A DNA stretch of 64,000 bases from Tatumella sp. JGM118. GTDB lineage: Bacteria; Pseudomonadota; Gammaproteobacteria; Enterobacterales; Enterobacteriaceae. Both the position numbers and the translations under genes were made by a program. Positions 42,656 to 51,198 of the stretch are shown here, in pieces (positions within the stretch are counted from its first letter, which is position 1; the number at the start of each line of letters is the position of its first letter). The notes under the pieces were generated by a model that saw only the letters and a list, made by a program, of their open reading frames with translations, ran no database searches and had not been told where the DNA came from. The DNA lies in the NCBI RefSeq assembly GCF_018257515.1, contig NZ_JAERJR010000007.1:62001-126000 (forward strand), given 5' to 3'.

Positions 42656-43564
42656 ATGTCCCCGCTCGACAATAAAAAGAATAATAGCCTGCTTTTCCCG
42701 ATCGCCCTGTTATTAATTGCCATGATGTCACTACAGGGGGCCGCCTCGCTGGCAAAACATCTGTTTCCGATAGCCGGTGCGCCAGGGGTGGCTGCACTCC
42801 GGTTAGGGCTGTCGACGATAATGCTATGGATAATCTTTAAGCCCTGGCGTCTGCGTTTCAAAAAAGAGCAGCGTCGCCCGCTGGTCTTTTATGGCCTGGC
42901 GCTTGGCGGGATGAATATGTTGTTTTATCTGGCATTACGCACCATCCCGCTAGGGGTCGGGGTGGCGCTGGAGTTTCTGGGGCCACTGACCCTTGCGCTG
43001 GCTAATTCCCGGCGGCCGACCGATTTTTTCTGGATAGTTATCGCCGTCACCGGGTTAGGTTTTTTGCTGCCGCTGGAACACGGGATTTCAGATATCGACC
43101 CTTTAGGGGCCTTACTGGCGATTTGTGCCGGGGCCTGCTGGGCGATTTATATCGTCTTCGGCCGGAAAGCCGGTATCGAACACGGTGCAGCCACCGTGGC
43201 GGCGGGGTCTCTGATTGCTTCAGTTATCTATGTCCCGGCGGGGCTGACCTTTGCGGCCAGTGGCTTATGGCACTGGGAAATCATCCCGCTGGCCCTGCTG
43301 CTGGCACTGCTTTCTAATGCTATCCCCTATTCTCTGGAAATGATGGCCCTGACCCGCCTGCCCGCCAGACTCTTTGGTACGCTGATGAGTCTTGAGCCGG
43401 TCGTTGCGGCCATGTCAGGACTGATTTTCCTCGGGGAAACATTGAACCTGCCACAATGGCTGGGGTTATCTGCCATTATCATCGCCTCTGCGGGGTCGAC
43501 GTTAACCATGCAACCGCCGAAGAATCGACTGCGACGGGTGCGGGTCAAACCGGCGAAATCCTGA
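42656..43564 (+). CDS. rhtA: Threonine/homoserine exporter RhtA
   Basis: Inner-membrane EamA/DMT-family exporter for threonine and homoserine. The 302 residues form ten hydrophobic helices in two five-helix repeats. The second-repeat stretch RLPARLFGTLMSLEPVVAA (about residue 235) is typical of the family. E. coli RhtA has 295 residues and also sits between ompX and dps. AGGAT lies upstream of the ATG. Confidence 0.94.
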   Translation: MSPLDNKKNNSLLFPIALLLIAMMSLQGAASLAKHLFPIAGAPGVAALRLGLSTIMLWIIFKPWRLRFKKEQRRPLVFYGLALGGMNMLFYLALRTIPLGVGVALEFLGPLTLALANSRRPTDFFWIVIAVTGLGFLLPLEHGISDIDPLGALLAICAGACWAIYIVFGRKAGIEHGAATVAAGSLIASVIYVPAGLTFAASGLWHWEIIPLALLLALLSNAIPYSLEMMALTRLPARLFGTLMSLEPVVAAMSGLIFLGETLNLPQWLGLSAIIIASAGSTLTMQPPKNRLRRVRVKPAKS

Positions 43565-43647
43565 CGACCGCCCTCTCCTCTCTTATTCGCCATTGTTCAG
43601 AACGATAACAGCGATTGGTTACGCCACCGTGCAAAGTCATCAGCAGT

Positions 43648-43656
43648 TGCTATACT
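43648..43656 (+). promoter_or_regulatory. dps promoter -10
   Basis: TGC-TATACT, an extended -10 followed by TAT, lies 56 bases before dps. The same TATACT core drives dps in E. coli, where sigma-70 with OxyR and sigma-S both use it. No clear -35 is present, which fits sigma-S use. Confidence 0.6.
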
Positions 43657-43711
43657 TATTCGCACATTCAATATCGAACTGGCAACATCGACTAAGAGAG
43701 GAAATCATATT

Positions 43712-44215
43712 ATGAGTACCGCAAAACTGGTCAAAACTGAGGCTTCTGATCTGATTTACACCCGCAATGATGTCAGCGATAAAGACAAACTGGCGACCAT
43801 CAGCATCCTGAACCGCGTAGTGATTGAGCTCATTGATCTGTCTCTGATCACCAAACAAGCACACTGGAATATGCGTGGCGCAAACTTTATTGGCGTTCAT
43901 GAAATGCTGGATGGTTTCCGTACCACCATTACTGATCACCAGGACATTGTTGCAGAACGTGTTGTGCAATTAGGGGGCATCGCTCTGGGCACGCCACAGG
44001 TTGTGGCCGATAAAACCCCACTGAAAAGCTATCCGCTGAATGCACATAGCGTACAGGAACACCTGCATGCACTGGCAGAGCGTTATGCGCTGGTCGCGAA
44101 TGATGTGCGTAAAGCCATCACCGAAGTGCCGGATGAAGATACTGCTGACATCTTCACTGCTGCCTCCCGCGACCTGGATAAATTCCTGTGGTTTATCGAA
44201 TCAAACATCGAATAA
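43712..44215 (+). CDS. dps: DNA protection during starvation protein Dps
   Basis: Dodecameric ferritin-like protein that coats DNA and oxidises and stores iron with peroxide. Ferroxidase residues lie in KQAHWNMRG (about residue 47) and [21 protein letters not shown] (about 62-82), whose His, Asp and Glu are kept. The N-terminal tail carries lysines used for DNA binding ([12 protein letters not shown]). It has 167 residues, the same as E. coli. GAGAGGA lies upstream. Confidence 0.98.
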   Translation: MSTAKLVKTEASDLIYTRNDVSDKDKLATISILNRVVIELIDLSLITKQAHWNMRGANFIGVHEMLDGFRTTITDHQDIVAERVVQLGGIALGTPQVVADKTPLKSYPLNAHSVQEHLHALAERYALVANDVRKAITEVPDEDTADIFTAASRDLDKFLWFIESNIE

Positions 44216-44228
44216 TTGAGTAACAGTC

Positions 44229-44259
44229 GCGGATATCGCTCTTGCTGAGTGATATCCGC
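44229..44259. terminator. Hairpin between dps and rlmF
   Basis: A 13-bp stem with one G-T pair (44229-44241 with 44247-44259) between converging genes. No T-run follows on either strand. Confidence 0.5.
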
Positions 44260-44264
44260 AAGCC

Positions 44265-45200
44265 TCAGGCGGGACGGTGACGTAAGCGCTTCGCCCGCTT
44301 TTCAGGGGTCAGATAGCTCCATGCCAGCAGACGGCTCTGCTTCTGCCCCTGTCCCATCTCAATAACCCGCAAATCTTCCACCCCGGCATCCCGTAATAAC
44401 CCGCTCAGCGGCTTGATGTTTTCCTGCTTTGAGACCAGCGTACTGAACCAGACAACCTGAGACGAGAATTGCTGACTCTCACGGATCATATTGCCGATAA
44501 AGCCCCGCTCTCCGCCCTCACACCACAGTTCATGGTGCTGTCCGGCAAAGTTAAGCCCTTTTTCTTTATCTATCCCAAGGTTTTTCAGTTTACGCTCGCT
44601 CCCCTGCAACGATTCTTCCGCCGAACGATGAAACGGAGGATTACAGAGGGTCAGATGGAAGAAATCGTTTTTATGGATAATGCCACCGAATATCCTGCCC
44701 GCATTTTTTTGATGCCGCAGGCGGATAAGGCGCTGTAACCCGGGGTTGGCCGCAATGAGACTGTTGGCGGAACGTAATGATTGCGGATTAATTTCCGAAC
44801 CGGTAAAGCGCCATCCGTATTCCGCTGCCCCAATCAGCGGGTAAATGCAGTTCGCTCCGCACCCGATATCTAAAACATCGGCGCTGGCCGGCAGCGTGCC
44901 CTGCAGATCGGCGGCTAATAAATCTGCCAGAAAATGCAGGTAATCTGCTCTTCCGGGCACCGGCGGGCAGAGAAAACCTTCCGGCAATTGCCAGTTGATG
45001 TCGTAATACTGCTTCAGCAACGCCTGATTCAGCGCTTTGACCGCCTCAGGCTCGGCAAAATTAACTGAGGTTGTTCCCGCCGGTGTCGTTGTCAGCCACG
45101 GAGTCAGCTGCGGGTTGAGTTCGCACAACAGAGGTAAATCATATTTTCCCTGATAGCGGTTGCGGGGATGCAGCGTCGTCTTTTTATTTTTTTTAATCAT
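44265..45200 (-). CDS. rlmF: 23S rRNA (adenine-1618-N6)-methyltransferase RlmF
   Basis: SAM-dependent enzyme that methylates A1618 of 23S rRNA. The SAM-binding motif is [16 protein letters not shown] (about residue 110) and the N6-adenine catalytic motif is LCNPPFH (about 188). The N-terminus is basic ([16 protein letters not shown]). It has 311 residues. It converges on dps with ybiB upstream, as in E. coli. Confidence 0.96.
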   Translation of the reverse strand: MIKKNKKTTLHPRNRYQGKYDLPLLCELNPQLTPWLTTTPAGTTSVNFAEPEAVKALNQALLKQYYDINWQLPEGFLCPPVPGRADYLHFLADLLAADLQGTLPASADVLDIGCGANCIYPLIGAAEYGWRFTGSEINPQSLRSANSLIAANPGLQRLIRLRHQKNAGRIFGGIIHKNDFFHLTLCNPPFHRSAEESLQGSERKLKNLGIDKEKGLNFAGQHHELWCEGGERGFIGNMIRESQQFSSQVVWFSTLVSKQENIKPLSGLLRDAGVEDLRVIEMGQGQKQSRLLAWSYLTPEKRAKRLRHRPA

Positions 45201-45277
45201 ACCGTTTCATCATTTATTGCGTGACTTAGTAAGCTCAGGCGAAAACTGCCATCGCATGACCGGAAATCTCCGGGGGA

Positions 45278-46246
45278 TCAGTATCCGCAGGCCCGGAGCC
45301 TGGCCAGCCCTTCCTCCACACCGGCACATTGTCCACTGATCACCAGACAGCAGGCCACCTGTAATCGCAGAGGTTGCGGGACAGGGAGCTCCCCGGCCAG
45401 CACTGCCGAGATCCAGCGGGCAGTATCTGCGGCCGATTTAGACAATGGCAGAGAAACACTGGCTTCAGGCTGACGTTCACTCAGCAATTCCGGTAGCGGA
45501 TGGCGGCCATCCACTGAATACAGTGCCGGTCCGCGTTGCGGGTTAGCATAAACCTCCCCCTCGCAACCATTGAGTAATAAGGCCGGCGCGTCTGACTGAT
45601 GAAAAAATGTCGCTACTTTCGCGATATATTCCGGATGCGAGACGGCAGAAATACGCAGTCCCTCTGCCGGGGCAAAAGGTGTCGCCAGTTTTGCCAGTGT
45701 ATGAGCACTGTTACGTAATCCCAGCTGCCAGCGCAGTGCCAGCTGACCGGCCAGGGCCGGACACCAGCCGTCGATGGTCATAAAAGCAATATTGCCCTGG
45801 TCGAGTAATGATTGTGCCTCTTCGGGACTTCCCGCCGGAAAAATACCCAGCTCAGCAAAAACGGCTTCGCTGGTGACACGGGTCGGATCGTGACTGATAC
45901 CATGCACAAACACCGGAAAACCGGCTTTTTCGAGTAATAAGGCCAGCAGCGGTGTCAGATTTCCCTGACGCCGGGCACCGTTATAACTCGGCAGGACGAC
46001 CGGTATCGGCCGGTTTTTCGGTGGCTTCAGCCGGGGCAACTTCTCCTGCAAGGCGCGGTAAAATCCGCGCATCTCTTCCTCACTTTCGCCTTTGATCCTC
46101 AGTGCAATTAATACGGCACCCAGGACCAGCGGATCCAGCTGATCATTCAGCATTGCCTGATAGAGCTGATAGGCGGTTGACTCATCCAGATCGCGGGCGT
46201 GATTTTTACCCCGCCCGATTTCTTTAACTATACGGGTGATATCCAT
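45278..46246 (-). CDS. ybiB: YbiB, anthranilate phosphoribosyltransferase-like DNA-binding protein
   Basis: TrpD2-family protein that, in E. coli, binds nucleic acids without sequence preference and has no known TrpD activity. It is associated with the LexA regulon through dinG. Conserved blocks are KEIGRGKNHARDL (near residue 6), VLPSYNGARRQGNLTPLLA (about 100) and GLRNSAHTLAKLATPF (about 190). I chose the ATG at 46244-46246 (322 residues against 320) with AGGAA upstream. It lies 45 bp after dinG, so it is probably co-transcribed with it and SOS-induced. Confidence 0.94.
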   Translation of the reverse strand: MDITRIVKEIGRGKNHARDLDESTAYQLYQAMLNDQLDPLVLGAVLIALRIKGESEEEMRGFYRALQEKLPRLKPPKNRPIPVVLPSYNGARRQGNLTPLLALLLEKAGFPVFVHGISHDPTRVTSEAVFAELGIFPAGSPEEAQSLLDQGNIAFMTIDGWCPALAGQLALRWQLGLRNSAHTLAKLATPFAPAEGLRISAVSHPEYIAKVATFFHQSDAPALLLNGCEGEVYANPQRGPALYSVDGRHPLPELLSERQPEASVSLPLSKSAADTARWISAVLAGELPVPQPLRLQVACCLVISGQCAGVEEGLARLRACGY

Positions 46247-46291
46247 CCTGTTTTCCTGCCTGTGATCACTGAAGGTCATGGTCTGTAAAAT

Positions 46292-48502
46292 TTAACGCTT
46301 TGGGCGACGGGTAACCGCTTTCTTACGCGGTGCCGCGGAGAGTTTTCCGCGACGGTTGACAGTCTGCTCCGATTCCGGGGGCGGAATTTCCGGTCGTTCA
46401 ATAGCAAAAACCGGTAAGGCTGCCAGTAAGCGGCTCCCATAGGCTTTGGTCAATAATCGCCGGTCATAAATAACCACCTCGCCGAAGCATTGATGGCTAC
46501 GGATAAGCCTGCCCACCTGCTGTATCAGAGTGAAGGACGCGCCTGGCAGACTCTGGATTTCGAACGGATAACGCTGCTGACTTTTCAGCCATTCGCCTTC
46601 GGTCAGGATCACCGGACTATCGATGGGCGGAAACGCTATCTTATGAATATGTACCTGGGTCAGCAGTTCCCCCTTTAAATCAAGTCCTTCAGAAAAAGAC
46701 TGCAACCCGACCAGCACACTTTGCTGACCTTCGCTGACCCGTTGCCGATGCAGTGCGATCAGACGGGAACGGGGCTGATCCCCCTGCACCAGCAGCATCA
46801 GCCGTAAATCGGTCACATGGGCCAGGAACTGCTGCATGGCCCGGCCACTGGAAAACAGCACCAGGCTGCCGGTATGCTTTTTCTCTTTGACCTGCTGACG
46901 GAAATAACGCGCCATTTCAGCGATGTGCAACGCTTCCTCTGCCAGTCGCGGCTCATACTGCATTTCAGGGATCACTAATTTTCCCTGACTGAGATGATTA
47001 AACGGAGAGTCGAGGGTAACAAAGCGGTCCCCGGCCGACTCTTTCAGACCGGACATTTCGCTGAAACGGCGAAAGCTGTTCAGTGAGCGTAATGTTGCAG
47101 AGGTCACGATAACATGGGGGACTTTACGCCATAACAGTTTTTCAAGTTGCTCACTGACCCGGATACCGGCGCAATGGAAAAAAAGATGACATTTTTCTTC
47201 CAGCCATTCTGCCGTCAGCCATTTTGATACCGGTGCCCCGGACAACTGGTTCAGCCCCGCCAGCCACCATAATTTACTCAGCGATTCAAACCAGCCCTGA
47301 AAACGGTTCAGCTGTAATAACCCCCGATGGATCCTGACTATATCCTGTTTGCCGGTCATTTCACCGAGGGCATTGATCAGATATTCACATAACCCGCGCA
47401 GCCCGTCACAGAGTTTAAATAATTGCTGACAGCGTGCGGTCGCTTCTTCCGGTAATTCCCCCAGAATAAAGCGGTGTTCTGCCTTCCCCTGCGATACCTC
47501 CGATAATAGCGGCATAAATTCTTCCGCCATTTCCTGCATTAACTGCCGGACCCCGCCACAGTGCTCTTCCAGTCTTCCGGGGCTTGCCAGCGGCGGCGGC
47601 GATTTAAAGGTAAACCAGCTGCGCAGGGTACCGATAAATTTAATAAACAGATCCAGCTGCAGCGCACTGCCGGCGGGTGAAATATCACTGCTCATTTCCA
47701 GTGCATCCCGCGCGACTTCTGGCAGATGATGTCCTTCATCGACCACCAGCAACATCTCTTTCGCCGGGGGCAGAACCGCATCACTTTCCAGTGCCGCCAT
47801 CACCAGGGCATGGTTGGCGACGACCACTTCTGCCTGCTCTATTTCCCTGCGGGCCAGGAAGAACGGGCACTCTTTATACCACTGGCAATGGTGAGCCAGA
47901 CAACTGTTTTTATCGGTCGACAGCCGTAACCATAACGAATCATCGATCTGTTCATCACAATGGTCTCTGAGTCCGTCCCACGCTCCGGATTTCAGGGAGC
48001 TTTCCAGCCGGCTACAGACCTTCTGTTCCCGTTGCTGCTGTTCACCGGAAATGGCTGGCCGGGTCCCCGCTGACTCTTCCAGATAGAGGAATAAATCTCC
48101 CTGCGTGTCCGGTTCAGCCGTGGTGAATGCCAGGTTGCGCGGACAGACATACCGGCGTCGCCCGAAGGCCGCCGTAAACGTCAGGTCCGGAATAAACTTT
48201 TTTAACAGCGGCAGATCTTTATCAAAGATCTGATCCTGCAGGGCGACGTTAGCCGTACTGATCACCAGCTTCTTTTCTGCTGATCGGGCAACCGCGATCC
48301 CCGGGATCAGATAAGAGAGAGTCTTACCGACACCGGTCGGCGCTTCAATCACCAGATGACGATCGTCTTCCCCCGCCAGCGTTTTTGCCACTTCAGCAAT
48401 CATCTGACGTTGTGGCAGACGGGGGATAAAATCGGCGACCTGTGTCTGTAGCAATTTATACCATTCACCGATTTGTAATTTTAATGCGGGTGTCAGAACC
48501 AT
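46292..48502 (-). CDS. dinG: ATP-dependent DNA helicase DinG
   Basis: Damage-inducible 5'-to-3' XPD-like helicase that unwinds D-loops, R-loops and forks. Walker A is APTGVGKT (about residue 57) and the DEAH-type box is VVDEGHH (about 250). The four Fe-S cysteines are present: VCPRNL (about 120) and the CLAHHCQWYKEC cluster (about 190-201). The C-terminal QQVGRLIRS motif VI is kept. The second ATG (48500-48502, MVLTPALK, 736 residues) aligns with E. coli MALTAALK. An ATG three codons upstream is possible. A LexA box lies 26 bp upstream. Confidence 0.97.
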   Translation of the reverse strand: MVLTPALKLQIGEWYKLLQTQVADFIPRLPQRQMIAEVAKTLAGEDDRHLVIEAPTGVGKTLSYLIPGIAVARSAEKKLVISTANVALQDQIFDKDLPLLKKFIPDLTFTAAFGRRRYVCPRNLAFTTAEPDTQGDLFLYLEESAGTRPAISGEQQQREQKVCSRLESSLKSGAWDGLRDHCDEQIDDSLWLRLSTDKNSCLAHHCQWYKECPFFLARREIEQAEVVVANHALVMAALESDAVLPPAKEMLLVVDEGHHLPEVARDALEMSSDISPAGSALQLDLFIKFIGTLRSWFTFKSPPPLASPGRLEEHCGGVRQLMQEMAEEFMPLLSEVSQGKAEHRFILGELPEEATARCQQLFKLCDGLRGLCEYLINALGEMTGKQDIVRIHRGLLQLNRFQGWFESLSKLWWLAGLNQLSGAPVSKWLTAEWLEEKCHLFFHCAGIRVSEQLEKLLWRKVPHVIVTSATLRSLNSFRRFSEMSGLKESAGDRFVTLDSPFNHLSQGKLVIPEMQYEPRLAEEALHIAEMARYFRQQVKEKKHTGSLVLFSSGRAMQQFLAHVTDLRLMLLVQGDQPRSRLIALHRQRVSEGQQSVLVGLQSFSEGLDLKGELLTQVHIHKIAFPPIDSPVILTEGEWLKSQQRYPFEIQSLPGASFTLIQQVGRLIRSHQCFGEVVIYDRRLLTKAYGSRLLAALPVFAIERPEIPPPESEQTVNRRGKLSAAPRKKAVTRRPKR

Positions 48503-48526
48503 AACGACCATCTGCCAGAAGAATCA

Positions 48527-48546
48527 GCCTGTATTTTTACACAGTA
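48527..48546 (-). promoter_or_regulatory. LexA (SOS) box of dinG
   Basis: On the minus strand CTGT-GTAAAAAT-ACAG (48529-48544) matches CTGT-N8-ACAG exactly, preceded by TA as in the TACTGT consensus. It sits where the dinG promoter is expected. dinG is a founding LexA target in E. coli. Confidence 0.9.
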
Positions 48547-48697
48547 TGGCGCCTGACGGCAGTCCTGAGAGTAAATTTGCCCGCAATTCACTGTGTCGTC
48601 CGGTGCGATTGTTCTGCCGGGGATGGACGCAATAGTTTTTTTCATCGCGCATGTTAGATTATAATAGTTACCGGATCTGTGTCAGGATAACTACGAT

Positions 48698-49465
48698 ATG
48701 TCCCAGTCTGAGTATTACACAATCGGTGATATTTCAAGAGATTGTGCCATTAACCCGGTCACCTTACGCGCCTGGCAGCGGCGCTATGGCCTGATTACGC
48801 CGCACCGGACGCCCGGTGGCCACCGTCTCTACAGCGAAGCGGACCGGCAGAAAATACTGGAAATTAAACGCTGGATTGAAAGCGGATTACCGCCCGCCAA
48901 AGTAAAAGCATTACTGGAGGGAGAAGCTACCGAGACCTGCAGTGAGTGGGCATTACGTCAGGATGAACTGCTGTCTGTACTGCGGAATAATCACCCGGCA
49001 CGCTTGCGTCAGTGGATTTATTCTCTCGGGAAAGATAACCCGGCGGGCGTACTGATAGACCAGGTGTTTCTTCCGGTCCGTCAGAGGCTGATGCTGAACC
49101 AGCATACGGCCGCCTATATGAGCAGTTTACTGGATGGTGTTCTGATCGATTATGTCAGTTTTTCGCTGGCAGCCACGCGTAAACGTGCCGGTGAAGATGC
49201 CCTGCTTATCGGCTGGTCTAACCGTGACCGCCTCCGTCTGTGGCTCGAAAGCTGGCGTTTAACAGAACAAAACTGGCGGGTGACGGTGCTGGCTGAACCA
49301 CTCAAGCTGACTGACCCGCAACTGTTACCCCGTATGCAGATCTTTTTATGGACCGATAATCCACTCACCCGGGGACAGCAAAATCTGCTGGCAGAATGGC
49401 AGGAGAGTGGTTATAAGATTGAAGCACTTCACGGGTCAGCGTCTTCCTCTGCCGCGTTACGGTAA
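48698..49465 (+). CDS. mlrA: MerR-family regulator MlrA-like
   Basis: Transcription factor with an N-terminal MerR helix-turn-helix (YYTIGDISRDCAINPVTLRAW, split as YTIGDISRDC and AINPVTLRAWQRRYGLI; residues 6-35) and a C-terminal B12-binding-like domain (about 85-250). DGVLIDYVSFSLAATRKRAG (about 145) closely follows E. coli MlrA, which activates csgD with sigma-S. The match is better than to BluR. The next gene, yohO, also follows mlrA in E. coli, which supports orthology. It has 255 residues. Confidence 0.87.
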   Translation: MSQSEYYTIGDISRDCAINPVTLRAWQRRYGLITPHRTPGGHRLYSEADRQKILEIKRWIESGLPPAKVKALLEGEATETCSEWALRQDELLSVLRNNHPARLRQWIYSLGKDNPAGVLIDQVFLPVRQRLMLNQHTAAYMSSLLDGVLIDYVSFSLAATRKRAGEDALLIGWSNRDRLRLWLESWRLTEQNWRVTVLAEPLKLTDPQLLPRMQIFLWTDNPLTRGQQNLLAEWQESGYKIEALHGSASSSAALR

Positions 49466-49527
49466 AGAGTGCAGACCGATCATCCTGGCCCGGGAGTCTC
49501 TTTTTCTGTTAACGGAGTAGCACGGAC

Positions 49528-49632
49528 ATGAACTGGCAAAAAATCGGCATTACCTTTCTTTTCCTGCTGCTGGCTGTCGGGGGCATGGGCGGCCTGATGC
49601 TGGTAGGCTATACCATTATTCTCAGGTCCTGA
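49528..49632 (+). CDS. yohO: YohO-like small membrane protein
   Basis: 34-residue protein with one membrane helix. MNWQKIGITFLFLLL then AVGGMGGLMLVGYTIILRS aligns with E. coli YohO (35 residues, same GG-G-G pattern and a GYTFILR ending). YohO is a confirmed small inner-membrane protein of unknown role. GGAG lies ten bases before the ATG. It follows mlrA, as in E. coli. Confidence 0.82.
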   Translation: MNWQKIGITFLFLLLAVGGMGGLMLVGYTIILRS

Positions 49633-49661
49633 CCCCCGTAAGTTCCGGGCCTGCCCCGTCT

Positions 49662-50210
49662 TCAGGAGTCACAAGGCGGGTCCGCAGCCATGAAGGTGGG
49701 GTGATGGGCAATCGCCTCTGACAACGTATAAATAAACCAGGGGGTAAAGCGCTCAGGACTGGCGGCCATTTCCCGTTGCAGCGCCTTCACGTTGCTGTAT
49801 CGCCACGCATCAGCCTCTTCAATATTCAGTACCGGCGGCTCGTCAGTGATACCGAAAAAAATATGCCCGTATTCATGTTCCGTCAGACCATTGTGTAACG
49901 GCATGTTGTAGCTAATCTCGAACACCGGGTGCAGAGAGAGGCTCAGCCCCATTTCTTCACGTAAACGCCGTTCTGCCGCCTGCTGCGTCCCTTCGCCAGG
50001 AAAAGGATGACCGCAGCAGGTATTGCTCCACAACCCTCCGCAATGGTATTTACTGGCCGCCCGACGCTGGAGCAGAAACTCTCCTTTGCGGTTAAAGACA
50101 TAGACGGTCACCGCGCGATGCAATAATCCTTTTTCATGCACTTCCAGTTTTTCCATTTTTCCTGTCGGAGTATCGTTTTTATCGACAAGAATAACTTCGA
50201 TCGCTGACAT
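49662..50210 (-). CDS. idi: Isopentenyl-diphosphate delta-isomerase (type 1)
   Basis: Nudix-fold enzyme that interconverts IPP and DMAPP. The catalytic Cys lies in NTCCGHPFPGE (about residue 65) and the catalytic Glu in LTEHEYGHIFFG (about 113). The Nudix-type helix AAERRLREEMG (about 80) is intact. It has 182 residues, like E. coli. AAGGAA lies upstream. It is near neither a carotenoid cluster nor the E. coli neighbours of idi. It is followed on the same strand by nothing close; the oxygenase gene is upstream. Confidence 0.96.
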   Translation of the reverse strand: MSAIEVILVDKNDTPTGKMEKLEVHEKGLLHRAVTVYVFNRKGEFLLQRRAASKYHCGGLWSNTCCGHPFPGEGTQQAAERRLREEMGLSLSLHPVFEISYNMPLHNGLTEHEYGHIFFGITDEPPVLNIEEADAWRYSNVKALQREMAASPERFTPWFIYTLSEAIAHHPTFMAADPPCDS

Positions 50211-50268
50211 AAGAATTCCTTAAAAAATCTTTAATGATTATACACTGCTGTCAGCATGCAGTGAATCA

Positions 50269-51141
50269 TCATCCCTCAGCCGATAACGCTGCCCTGCGTA
50301 TCGCTTTAGCGCGTGCCCCGTCGGTCACTGCCCAGCGCAACAGCGCCGCCACCCCCTGCATACTGTAGCGTGTCATCTGTCGCCTTAAGCGGCTGGCCGG
50401 TGGCCTGCCAGGCACCGATGTCCATTCAGGCAGCAGATCGCCTCCGGCACGTAGCATAATATCCATGACCGGACGGGCTGCGACAGAGGGTGCCGGGGCC
50501 GAAAAAAGTAACCGGCTGACTTCACAGGTTCGCTCATCAATACAGAGCTGAGGCCGCATCGCCTGCAGATATTCCTCCACTTCTGTGACTGTCACCGGAA
50601 TATGCGTGGCTCCCAGCGCCTGTCCGGTCAGTGCCGCTTCCCGGTAATAGCGGTCTTGTTCCTCACGGCTCAGCAACGGGTTTTTGTAGCGCAGGTGAGC
50701 GGCAAGAAAACTGTAAGTTTCGGCGACATGGACCCAGGTCAGCAACGCCGGGTCATCTGCCCGGTATTCCCGCCCCCGGGGGTCTTTCCCGGTGACATAC
50801 CGATGGATTTTTTTCACTTTCTCTATCAGAGTGCAGGCATCCTGGCGGTTACCAAAACTGGTGACCGCAATAAACTGGCTGGTCCTGCGCAAGCGCCCGA
50901 ACAAATCAGTCCGAAAGTCCGAATGATCCCGGACGCCGGCCAGTGCCAGCGGATGCTGCATCTGCAGAAGCAGCGCGGCTATCCCGCCACAGAGCATGGA
51001 GGGAAAGTCGCCATGAACTTCCCAGACCATACTCCCCGGGCCGAATAATCCCGGATCGCCGGGCGGCTGGCTGAGGTCAAACTCATTCAGTGACAAGCCG
51101 TTAAGACGCGACACCTGCCGGGCAATTCTGTTACGGATCAT
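50269..51141 (-). CDS. MpaB-type oxygenase family protein (DUF2236)
   Basis: 290-residue member of the heme-dependent family that includes rubber oxygenase and fungal MpaB; the reaction is unknown in bacteria like this. GPGSMVWEVHGDFPSMLCGG (about residue 35) and QHPLALAGVRDHSDF (about 62) form the family start. The histidines in TWVHVAETYSFLAA (about 135) are candidate heme or metal ligands. GGAGAGG precedes the ATG. It lies 58 bp upstream of idi on the same strand and may share its transcript. Confidence 0.8.
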   Translation of the reverse strand: MIRNRIARQVSRLNGLSLNEFDLSQPPGDPGLFGPGSMVWEVHGDFPSMLCGGIAALLLQMQHPLALAGVRDHSDFRTDLFGRLRRTSQFIAVTSFGNRQDACTLIEKVKKIHRYVTGKDPRGREYRADDPALLTWVHVAETYSFLAAHLRYKNPLLSREEQDRYYREAALTGQALGATHIPVTVTEVEEYLQAMRPQLCIDERTCEVSRLLFSAPAPSVAARPVMDIMLRAGGDLLPEWTSVPGRPPASRLRRQMTRYSMQGVAALLRWAVTDGARAKAIRRAALSAEG

Positions 51142-51174
51142 ACCTCTCCTGCCGTCTCATCAGGGGAAACAGAC

Positions 51175-51193
51175 CGCCGGCGCAGGGCCGGCG
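51175..51193 (-). terminator. GC hairpin after bglX
   Basis: A 7-bp perfect GC stem (51175-51181 with 51187-51193) starts six bases past the bglX stop. No T-run follows on the minus strand. Confidence 0.4.
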
Positions 51194-51198
51194 ATACA

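Noticed and set aside
49662-50210. Carotenoid biosynthesis cluster around idi
   Set aside because: No crt genes occur on either side.
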